Below are positions 29,549 to 37,393 of a stretch of 37,393 nt of DNA, one piece after another. Both the position numbers and the translations under genes were made by a program. The notes beneath the pieces were generated by a model that saw only the letters and a program-made list of their open reading frames with translations, had not been told where the DNA came from and did not search any database. Source of the DNA: Triparma columacea. Lineage: Eukaryota > Sar > Bolidophyceae > Parmales > Triparmaceae. Location of the stretch: positions 1 to 37,393 of the forward strand of contig BRYA01000037.1 of assembly GCA_030267965.1 (NCBI GenBank), read 5' to 3'. Each line of letters starts with the position of its first letter. Position 1 is the first letter of the stretch.

Positions 29549-31432
29549 ATGATATTCTCTGATGGCGATGCAATTCTTTACTCACCCATTCCCCAAACTC
29601 AGGTCAGGTGGGGACATTTAACTGTTGAACAAGCTTGTTTTCAGGATCAGGTTAATAGGGGCCATTTAACTCTTGAACAAGTTTTGTTTCAAAAGGCGAT
29701 GCGGTTGAGGGGGGGAGGGGAGGAGAGGTCATTGAGCCAAATGGAGGGGCACAGAGAGGTCGGAACTAGTTCGTCGAACGGAATTGGTTTGTCGACATTG
29801 GCACACACTCACAATCTCCGGCCGAGGAGGAGGAAGCGTATTACAGAGCGAGAGGATAAGGTCGAGGTGAGAAATGGGAAGACTATCACGTCGGAGTGTT
29901 GGTAGGGTGAATGAATGTATTGCACACATCCTCCCTCCCGTACGTATTCTCTCCTCTCCCCCTTCTCAACCCCTACCTCCCTCCCCCCCCCCCCCCCCCG
30001 CCCGCTCCCAGCCTCCTCGCAAGCCCGCGTTCGTCTTGAGAGAATATGATAGCGACAGGACCTCGAACAAGGCAGCCAACCTTGCGTCGGTGAAGGAGGT
30101 CAACCCGACCGATGCGAGAAACGGTTTACTGGAAATGCTGGAGGCGGAGAACACAGGGGAACAGTCCCTGCCAAAATTACAGTATGTAACCCCGACCCAC
30201 GACATCAATCATCCCCAAGGATCCGACTATCCTGCCCTCCTCCTACTCCCCAACCCACAAAATATGGAATCTCACTTCGACAATGTCGACGAGACAGATG
30301 CAGCTCTTTTCCAAGGACTCCCTCAAGTCGAAAGGCTGATCAAGAAGGAGATCAAGAATGAGCCCGGCACGACCAATTCCTTTCGCACCGCTACGCCAAA
30401 AGTTCCGAAACTGGCGGCTGCTCGCCAAAATACCCCTCAAGTCGAAAGGCTGATCAAGAAGGAGATCAAGAATGAGCCCGGCACGACAAATTCCTCTCAC
30501 ACCGCTACGCCAGAACATTTTGCTAGCAACATGGGCGGAATCTTGGGCGGCCTGGGAGCTATTTCTGGTGGCGACGACTGCGCCAGCAACAACAAATGCG
30601 ACAGCAACAACGACAACTGCGAAAGCAACGGCGACTGTGACAGCAGCGACGGCTACGACAGAAGCAACGACTACGACCGCTGTAGTGACTGCGACAGCTG
30701 TAGCAACAGCAGCTATGGAGACGACCGTGACGACTCCGATTATGGTGGCGAACGTGCATTTAAACAATATATTAAACGTCAGCTTCAACGCCAGCAGGAG
30801 CAGGAACTGAGCAACAGCAGCAGAGGTGCATTTAAATATACAATACAATATATTAAACGTCAGCTTCAACGCCAGCAGGAGCAGGAACTGGAGCAACAGC
30901 AGCAGGAACTGGAGCAAATAAGCCAAACCAACGACGATATCCCCACAGCAAGCAAAGAGGAACTTGTAGTGACTATGGCACACTCCCGAAATGTTTGTGA
31001 CGGTGTAAGGGCGCAATATGTGGAAAGGTGAGCATGGACAAAAACGCTCAAGGAACTCTGAGACGATCATCTCCATTAATGCAATTCCCTCACTAACCCA
31101 CTCGCGCAACCCCTCGGTCGCTCCGAAGGGAACATGTTTTTGAGGGTACGCTGCAAGAACGAATGAGCAACCGCGGCATCCAGTGGGCGTTCGTGTGCAC
31201 CAAAGAAGACCTCATGTGCTCCCGTTACCGGAAACAACCATTCGACGTCTACTTCAGAAGCCTCAGTGACCTAATAGAGGGAGGGATGATCCAACTTCTT
31301 ATCTCCAACCATGACCACGACCGCGACCATGACAACGACAACGACAACGACACAACGACAACGACAACGACAACAAACGGGCCAGAACGACAACGACAAC
31401 GACAACAAACAGGCCAGAACGACATTCTTTAA
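29549..31432 (+). CDS. Repeat-rich lineage-specific protein sharing modules with the LRR neighbour, about 545 aa
   Basis: Exons 29549-29866, 30012-31027 and 31129-31432; donors GTGAGA and AG|GTGAGC, acceptors CTCCCAG and CCGAAG, phases 0 and 2. The start is uncertain: Met at 29549 or 29699, or a further upstream exon. In order: a duplicated 16-residue unit (QVRWGHLTVEQACFQD), a basic RPRRRKRI patch, the leader module also found before the LRR gene (NMESHFDNVDETDAAL), two copies of PQVERLIKKEIKNEPGTTNS, a Cys/Asp/Ser/Asn low-complexity block (CDSNNDNCESNGDCDSS), two copies of YIKRQLQRQQEQEL, and a last exon with TLQERMSNRGIQWAFVC then an Asp/Asn/Thr tail made of a hexanucleotide repeat. The LRR domain is absent. 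No known domain recognised; a nuclear, modified scaffold is a speculation. Confidence 0.5.
29600..29695. repeat. 48-bp in-frame tandem duplication
   Basis: 29600-29647 and 29648-29695 encode QVRWGHLTVEQACFQD and QVNRGHLTLEQVLFQK. The units are diverged but the length is exactly kept, which supports translation of this stretch. Confidence 0.8.
30320..30511. repeat. Two copies of the VERLIKKEIKNE module (third copy at 28681-28776)
   Basis: Copy at 30320-30397 and copy at 30409-30511; the latter and the one in the LRR gene share an extra upstream part (AACTGGCGGCTGCTCGCC). Nucleotide identity is very high. Each copy carries IKKE and IKNE back to back. Confidence 0.92.
30754..30905. repeat. Two copies of a 72-80 bp Gln-rich unit
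   Basis: Both copies begin GTGCATTTAAA (30754 and 30826) and share ATTAAACGTCAGCTTCAACG and CCAGCAGGAGCAGGAACTG. The second has a 9-bp insert (ATATACAAT) near its start. Encodes YIKRQLQRQQEQEL twice. Confidence 0.9.
31309..31420. repeat. (GACAAC)n-type hexanucleotide repeat at the 3' end of the coding region
   Basis: Runs of GACAAC and ACGACA units, interrupted by GGGCCAGAAC and a near copy AGGCCAGAAC. A change of frame inside the tract (CGACACAACG) switches the encoded residues from Asp/Asn to Thr and later Arg/Gln, as expected for slippage. Confidence 0.85.
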
Positions 31433-31472
31433 GTAAAGACACGGATTAACAAACAACAAAAACATCACGTAT

Positions 31473-32789
31473 TCATCCCCCCACCCCCCCAACCTCCTTA
31501 ATCCTCCTTTTAACAGCCCCCCACCAGTCCTCGAATTCCACCACGATCTCCACCTCATTCTCCCCCCTAACCTCGAACTTATACCCCTTCCAAACCCTAT
31601 CTTTCCCCATAACGACATCAACCCCCCCCATTACCCCCCCCTCAACCGTTGCCCCAACGATTTTAATCCCCCCCCTACCCGTCTCCCATCCCGCCCATCC
31701 CACAGCCCCCGCCATCGCGTACGTCGTCACCGTAGTCTGCAGGAAAACGAGTACGCAGAGCCCCACCACGATAAGCATTAGCTCCACCTCACCCTCGACC
31801 TGGTAGCTGTCCTCCCTTACACGGAGGGGGTTGCTCTTCTTACTGGTGGTGAGCTTCCACAGGGTTGTCATTAGGGTAAGAGCGGTTTTGAAGACTGTGG
31901 AAGTGAACTTGTGCACCAGCCACAAGTGGGAGGTTAGGACTTTGCGAGAGTGAGTAAGAGAGCGATGGCCGAAGGGGGGGGGGGGGGGGAGGGCGTAGGA
32001 CGTTAGCTGAGAGGCACGGGGGCGTAACCTCGGTGACGGGCGGCACTTGAAGTGCGAGGCCCGCTTGGGGCCGTGTGAAGACGATGAGCTCTTCGTGACG
32101 GGTTCACGAAAAAAACACTGACGCAAACAACACTGACACAAACAACACATTCTAATCTCGCTTGCTCGCTCACCTGTGAAGCCATCGTGGAGTAAAGAGA
32201 TAGCGAAGGACAAACCCAAGGGCATGACAATCCCAATTATAATATAGTCTGGGGGCAGGAGGTTCCCCAGTCGGTTCAGGGCTTGTACAGCGGCGAAGGA
32301 TATCGTACCGATGTCACTGGATAGATTGGTGGCTAGGGGCGCGTTTAGTTTAAGCCCGAAGGGATTCTCCGACAGTCTAGCTAGGTTTTGGGGGGAGTAG
32401 AGTGTCTCTGTCACGAGGGATGGCAGCTCTGAGGCTGCCCGTCTGATGGCTACGGAGGAAGTCGTCTGGGGGGGTAGAATGTAGGAGTACAGGAAGAGCG
32501 CCAGGGACGTGTCCAAGAGGTGGAACAGGAGCGCTCCCCCCCCCCCCCATTCTGCTGCCGCCTTTAACCTGCGGCGGCCCCACTCCACCACGGCAGACTC
32601 TGACTTCTTAACCCCCCCCCTACCCCCCAGCATTAGTTTGCCCCCCCCTTCGATGATGTCGCGCCTCATCCTAGCCTTAATACCTTTGCTCCAGCCTTCG
32701 TCATTGAAGAGGACGGTGGTGACAGGATCTGGCGGTCCCTCTACGTACAGACGCATTGCACCAGTGGTTATCGCGCTGCGGTGAGCCAT
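31473..32789 (-). CDS. PIGQ: GPI-GlcNAc transferase subunit PIG-Q/GPI1, 360 aa
   Basis: Part of the ER complex that adds GlcNAc to phosphatidylinositol, the first step of GPI-anchor synthesis. Complement of 31473-31939 and 32174-32789; the phase-1 234-bp intron (GTGAGC...GCAAAG) is stop-free in frame but reads as Cys- and Pro-rich junk, and its removal joins LLHDGFT to VLTSHLWLVHKF. Family marks are NPFGLKLNAPLA (GLKLN at 145-149), hydrophobic spans IIIGIVMPLGLSFAISLL and LMLIVVGLCVLVFLQTTVTTYA, and TTLWKLTTSKKSNPLRVREDSY, which matches the conserved W-K-L...N-x-LR-x-R-x-D-S stretch. At 360 aa it is shorter than animal or yeast members and lacks their N-terminal extension; a further 5' exon cannot be excluded. 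Confidence 0.82.
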   Translation of the reverse strand: MAHRSAITTGAMRLYVEGPPDPVTTVLFNDEGWSKGIKARMRRDIIEGGGKLMLGGRGGVKKSESAVVEWGRRRLKAAAEWGGGGALLFHLLDTSLALFLYSYILPPQTTSSVAIRRAASELPSLVTETLYSPQNLARLSENPFGLKLNAPLATNLSSDIGTISFAAVQALNRLGNLLPPDYIIIGIVMPLGLSFAISLLHDGFTGERASEIRMCCLCQCCLRQCFFREPVTKSSSSSHGPKRASHFKCRPSPRLRPRASQLTSYALPPPPPFGHRSLTHSRKVLTSHLWLVHKFTSTVFKTALTLMTTLWKLTTSKKSNPLRVREDSYQVEGEVELMLIVVGLCVLVFLQTTVTTYAMAGAVGWAGWETGRGGIKIVGATVEGGVMGGVDVVMGKDRVWKGYKFEVRGENEVEIVVEFEDWWGAVKRRIKEVGGVGG

Positions 32790-33355
32790 GAGGCAGGTGT
32801 TTTGGGTGTATTAGTTGGATAGGAGCGAGTAGGGCGGTGTGAGGAGTGGATAGCGGAGTGGAGAGCGGAGTGGAGAGTGAAGTTTTCCACATCAGCCCCA
32901 CACCACCATCTTAATCTTAATGCTGTCGCCTTCCTTTTCTCCTATTTCCCTCTCCTACTCTCTCACCTCCTCCATGTGTGTGTGGTGACATGTTGGTTAG
33001 TAAGCCATTCTCCCACAACTTCATCCTCATCTTCTCCCAAATTATTGTATCCTGTTATGAAGACAACAGGATTATTGTTGTTGTTTGTTCTATATCCGCG
33101 TAATGTTCCACTTGATGTGTTTGCGTTTGTGTTTGTGTTTGTCTTTGTCTTTGTCTTTCCATTTTTGTGTCGACTTGTCTTATTAGTCATACAGTCAGAT
33201 TGAGACGTTACATTCATTATATTCTCAACAATCCTTTTTCCAATATATACAGTAGCCATCACGATTGTTGTTTGTTGTTGTTGTTTTGCCTAATTGCCTT
33301 CAATTCTTCCCCCTCCTTTCACCTTTTCTCCCTTTCTCCTTTCTCTCATTTTTAG
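32790..33355. other. Intergenic, divergent PIG-Q / glucosidase II promoters, with a TTTGTG/TTTGTC microsatellite
   Basis: 566 bp. Near 32836-32880 there is a small repeat of GGAGTGGAGAGC type. At 33117-33160 GTTTGTGTTTGT units change to CTTTGTCTTTGT. Pyrimidine-rich sequence precedes the glucosidase start. No gene seen. Confidence 0.55.
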
Positions 33356-36300
33356 ATGAGGCTCTTTCACCTCCTCCTTCTCCCTGCTCTCGCCTTGAGC
33401 GTAGATCAGACCAAATTTAGAACTTGTTCTAAGACAGGTTTCTGTAAGTTGAATGGCCTTCATTTGTCAGCCAAAGTGAAACCTATTTTTGACTCCCTCC
33501 ATCGTTACCTCGAGGAAATTCTAAATGTATCTCCCTATTTTCACTCAAATATCAAACCATACTCAATGATTATCTAACACTAACACACACCTAACACAAA
33601 TACACACCCACAACCAATCACATTCCCAATAAAGGCCGTCGTCACAGAAATAAGTCCCCAACAAATAAATACTCCGTAGCCTCAGAGTCCATCCCCACCT
33701 CCCCCACAAATGATCACGTCTACAACTTCCAGCTCCTACCCTCCATCGCACACAGAGGCAATCACCCCCCCTTGAGCCTCACCGTCAAGGCGCTCAGGAA
33801 TGGGGCAGTGCAGATTAGAGTTAACGAGGAGGAACACAAGGTCACACCAAGATGGGAGAGGTGAGGGGGCGCCGGGGCGCGGGGGCGCGGGGGCGGGGAG
33901 ATGGAGCGAAGGAGAAAAAGAGGGAAAGAGTGAAGGACGTTAGCATTATGACATGTCGCACTGGGTACAGTGAAGCGAGGGAACCATGAGGCGTCTCGTA
34001 TTGTATTCACAGCAAGTCAGGCATCTTGTACATGATGTCACAGTGATGGAGCCACAAGATGCCTTGTATTACATTCCAACCCTATCCGCAGCAAGCCAGG
34101 CGCCTTGTACGGCAATCTAACCCTTTCCACGGCTCGCTTCGCTCGCCACAGCAAGGACATTTTGATCACCGACGCCCTCCTCCCCTGCCTCTCCACTACG
34201 ACCTCAACCTCCCCCACGACCTGGTCCCTCGAATCATCCTGTACCCCCAATACTCCCCCCACTGTCGTATCCCTCAACCTCTCCCCCTTCTCTATAACGG
34301 TATCCCAAGACTCCACCCCCTTGGTAACCATAAACGAGAACAACCTCTTCCACTTCGAGCACCGCCGCGACCGCAATAACGTCCCCGCAGCCACCACCCC
34401 CCCTGGTGATGATGAATCCTCCCAGGACCACCACAAGGGTAAGAAGATCGTGGGCTACTGGGAGGACGGGCTGGCTCGGTACGAGGACGGGACGACAGAG
34501 GACGGGACGACAGAGGTCAAGCCTGGGGAAACCACGAAACCGGCGGAGGAGGACGAGGACGGTTTCTGGGAGGAGACGTTCAGCGGCCACAAGGACAACA
34601 AGCCCAACGGCCCAACGTCTCTCGGGGTAGACATCAACTTCCCCCTCCCGGGAACCCACCTCTTCGGCATCCCGGAGCACGCCTCATCGATGTCCCTACA
34701 CAAGACCCGCCTACCCCCCCCAGGAGTTTCCACTAAGGGAGGAAACTCGCAACCTCACTACAAGGACCCTTACAGGCTTTACAACCTGGACGTGTTTGAG
34801 GTGAGAAAATGAGAACCAACAAAATTGGACAATAGAACGACCGACAATTGCTCTAAGAATTAACTCAACCCCATACTCGCTTCGCTCGTCTCTCTCGCTT
34901 CGCTCTTCTCACTCACTTTGCCACTCTGTCGACACCTCAGTACGACCTCGACGTCCCCATGGCCCTTTACGGCTCCATCCCTCTACTTATGGGGCACAGC
35001 GCTGAGACTGGCAGGACGGTCGGAGTGTTCTTCAACAACCCTAGCGAGACGTTCGTGGACATTTACGACGCCAACAAGGCGGGGGGTATGGGGAGCCACT
35101 GGATCTCCGAGTCCGGCGTAATGGAGATCTTCGTCCTCCCCGGTGGCCCCGACGTGTCCTCCGTGTACTCCCAGTACACGTCCCTCACGGGCACGCAGTC
35201 CCTCCCCCCCATGTTCGCCCTCGGCTACCACCAGTGCCGCTGGAACTACAAGGACGAGAAGGACGTCTACGCGGTGCACGGAAAGTTCGAGGAGCACGAC
35301 TACCCTTACGACGTGCTTTGGCTAGACATTGAGCACACTGACGGGAAGAGGTACTTCACGTGGGACAACAGGTTCTTCCCGAACCCCGTCAAGATGCAGC
35401 AAGCACTTTGGGAGAAGGGCCGCAGGATGGTCACGATCGTTGACCCTCACATTAAGCGCGACGACAAGTACTACATCCACAAGGAGGCCACCAAGAAGGG
35501 ACTCTACATCAAAACAGAGGACGGGAGTCAGGACTTCGACGGATGGTGCTGGCCGGGCAGCTCGAGCTACCTAGACTTCACGAGCGAGACGGTCAGGGCG
35601 TGGTGGGCGGAACAGGTGAGAATTACCCAAGAGCCAACGAAGTACGCTGGACAGGATTCTAAACATTTAACGTGACCATCACGTACCCCTTCCGCGCGCC
35701 TCGCTTCCCTCACCCCTACAGTTCAAGCTCGACAAGTACATCGGAAGCACCCCCTCCCTCTTCATCTGGAACGACATGAACGAGATGTCCGTCTTCAACG
35801 GCCCTGAGGTTACCATGCAGAAGACCACCACAAATCTCCAGGGCGTCGAGCACAGGGACTGGCACAACATCTACGGCATGCTCTTCCAGCGCGCGACGGC
35901 CGAGGGATTGGTGCTTCGCAGCGGAGGAAAGGACCGCCCCTTTGTCCTCTCCCGTTCGTTCTACGCTGGCTCCCAGAGGTGGGGAGCGATCTGGACTGGG
36001 GACAACGCGGCCAGGTGGGACCACCTGGAGATCGCCGCGCCCATGCTCCTGACGATCAACATAGCGGGGCTGAGCTTCGCGGGGGCGGACGTTGGAGGCT
36101 TCTTCGGGAACGCTGATAAACAGCTCATGATCAGATGGATGCAGGCGGGGGCTTACACTCCATTCTTTAGGGGGCATGCGCACCACGACTCAGCTAGAAG
36201 AGGTGAGACCCGCCCAGGAAAGAGTAGACGGACTTATATAGGCGAGAAACATAACCCCCCCCCCTCCCCCCCCCCTCCCCCCTCAACTCAACTCTTGACA

Positions 36301-37181
36301 ACCCAGAACCTTGGGTGTACGGGGACGAAACCCTAGCAATCCTTCGCAAGGCCGCAATGGAGAGATACGCATTACTCCCATTCTGGTACACCCAGTTCTA
36401 CGACAGCCACACCACCGGGATGCCCGTCATGCGACCCCTCTGGATGAATTACCCCAAGGACACGCAGGTCATGGCCCTGGACTCCCAGTGGATGGTCGGA
36501 GAGAGCCTCCTGGTCTGTCCAGTTGTGAAGGAGAACGCTGTCGACGTTAGGTGCTACTTCCCAGGAGAGCACAAGTGGTACGACACACAGCTCATGACGG
36601 CGGTGGACGGAAAGGGATGGAAGACTGTGGAAGGTGAGGACAAACATGGCACACCAAAGCTTCGCTCACGAAATTCAGGCACCAACGCAACCCGCACTAA
36701 CACAACACTTTCCCGTGCAGCACCTCTCGACAAGATACCTACTTACCAACGTTCCGGGACCGTCGTGCCGAGGAAGATGAGGCTCCGCCGAAGCAGCGAG
36801 ATGATGAAGAACGACCCCTACACCCTGTTCATTGCGCTCGACGACTCAAAGGAGGCCTCAGGCAAGCTCTTCCTAGACGACGAGAAGTCATTCGATTACA
36901 CGACGGGCAAGTACGACTACAGAAACTTTGTATTTAGTCAGGACACCCTGAAGAACGTGAAGATCCACGAGGGTGCTGAAACCTTCCAATGCACCGGGTG
37001 GATTGAACGGCTCGTATTTATGGGGGTCGAGAGGGGGATCAAGGCCGTTAAGGTCCTGGACGAGGCGGGAGGGTCCCGAGACTTAGAATTCACCTACGAC
37101 GAACGGACAAAGGTTGCGGTCGTCAGGAAGCCGGATTTGGGGCTAGGGGAGGAATGGAGTGTTGTGATCACTGAGGTATAG
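33356..37181 (+). CDS. GANAB: Glucosidase II alpha subunit, GH31, 968 aa, seven exons
   Basis: ER enzyme that trims the two inner glucoses of N-glycans in glycoprotein quality control. Exons: 33356-33443, 33635-33860, 34152-34800, 34941-35615, 35722-36202, 36307-36633, 36721-37181; phases 1, 2, 0, 0, 1, 1 agree and the family sequence is continuous over every join. Signal peptide [15 protein letters not shown], then the family start TCSKTGFC joined to RRHRNKSP. An acidic linker (residues about 215-240, with a 15-bp tandem repeat) precedes [11 protein letters not shown]. Catalytic domain: [51 protein letters not shown], nucleophile Asp564 in WNDMNE, acid/base Asp640 in [20 protein letters not shown]. 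Residue 568 is Met where GH31 normally has Pro (WNDMNEPS). No ER retrieval signal, as usual; the beta subunit supplies it. Confidence 0.96.
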
Positions 37182-37230
37182 ACGACAGGGTGGTAATGCG
37201 CAAAATTTAAATTGAAACAACAAGGCTCTA

Positions 37231-37362
37231 CTAAGTTAGGGGGAATTTAGGGTCGACGGAGTGGTGCCACTCGTTCATCCCACCCTTGACGTTAATGAAT
37301 TGAAGGGGTCCGGTGTAGTGCTTCGTGATGAGCTCCATTGCACTTCTCGATGCGTTCCCTCG
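37231..37362 (-). CDS. Last exon of a rhodanese-domain protein, probably MOCS3/UBA4
   Basis: A 43-codon terminal exon with acceptor CTACCAG, phase 0, starting RGNASRSAMELI and continuing QFINVKGGMNEWHHSVDPKFP to a stop. This is the end of a rhodanese domain: the part just after the active-site Cys (CxxGNxS), and the GGMxxW turn. The ending with VDPxFP is the pattern of MOCS3/UBA4, the E1-like sulfur carrier activator of molybdopterin and tRNA thiolation. The catalytic Cys and the E1 part lie beyond the window end. It could also be another single-domain sulfurtransferase. Confidence 0.7.
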   Translation of the reverse strand, partial: RGNASRSAMELITKHYTGPLQFINVKGGMNEWHHSVDPKFPLT

Positions 37363-37393
37363 CTGGTAGAGTGAGAGAGGGGGGGGGGGGGGG

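Noticed and set aside
29699..29716. MRLRGG, similar to the RLRGG end of ubiquitin
   Set aside because: There is no ubiquitin fold before it; the preceding residues are the 16-aa duplication. Chance similarity.
27731..30511. Repeats considered as a CRISPR-like or transposon terminal array
   Set aside because: There are only two or three copies, within coding exons, with no regular spacers, no transposase and no terminal inverted repeats.
30586..30740. Cys/Asp/Asn block as a possible metal-binding or metallothionein domain
   Set aside because: The residues follow from short repeats of AGCAACGAC type with no fixed Cys spacing; low complexity is the simpler reading.
31971..31990. Long G/C homopolymers considered as telomere or G-quadruplex control elements
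   Set aside because: They occur in introns, spacers and next to gaps throughout the window with no regular position, so slippage or sequencing artefact is more likely.

Overview
This window is nuclear DNA from a eukaryote, almost certainly a photosynthetic stramenopile (heterokont alga). Genes are intron-bearing. Two proteins, a guanylate kinase and a riboflavin synthase, begin with a signal peptide followed by a Phe at the predicted cleavage point and a Ser/Thr-rich stretch, the bipartite targeting used by red-derived secondary plastids. A BspA-type LRR gene and a long C2H2 finger array also fit. Bolidophyceae/Parmales is a reasonable guess but cannot be proven here. Introns are short (68 to 404 bp), mostly with GTGAG donors, and the intergenic DNA carries long G or C homopolymers, two of which sit next to runs of N.

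Layout. 0-2.1 kb: an 11-finger C2H2 protein. 2.7-6.8 kb: the purine-synthesis enzyme FGAM synthase in two exons. 7.4-9.4 kb: a four-exon divergent short-chain dehydrogenase-like gene and, 51 bp away on the other strand, a HesB/IscA-like protein lacking cysteine ligands. 9.5-11.4 kb: an aldo/keto reductase. 11.9-14.3 kb: a SAP-RCC1 fusion. 14.4-14.6 kb: MIC10. 15.0-17.6 kb: a secreted cysteine-rich GCC2/GCC3 protein. 17.7-20.2 kb: riboflavin synthase and guanylate kinase, divergent and both predicted plastid proteins. 20.4-23.3 kb: the CAF-1 p60 subunit. 23.5-25.1 kb: a GH27 alpha-galactosidase. 25.3-26.3 kb: a formiminotransferase-domain gene broken by an assembly gap. 26.5-27.1 kb: a two-SANT protein. 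27.3-27.7 kb: an AT-rich island. 27.7-31.4 kb: a repeat-rich pair of lineage-specific genes that share two modules. 31.5-32.8 kb: PIG-Q/GPI1. 33.4-37.2 kb: glucosidase II alpha in seven exons. 37.2-37.4 kb: the last exon of a rhodanese-ended, probably MOCS3/UBA4, gene.

Most genes are unrelated housekeeping functions packed tightly, with 3' ends as close as 59 bp. Functional links are few: guanylate kinase and riboflavin synthase both lie on the route from GMP/GTP to flavins, and PIG-Q and glucosidase II both act in the ER. The most novel part is 27.7-31.4 kb, where one gene has an LRR_5 domain between two modules and its neighbour has the same modules without the LRR. Exon structures were worked out by eye from splice motifs, phase and family resemblance; no transcript data were available.
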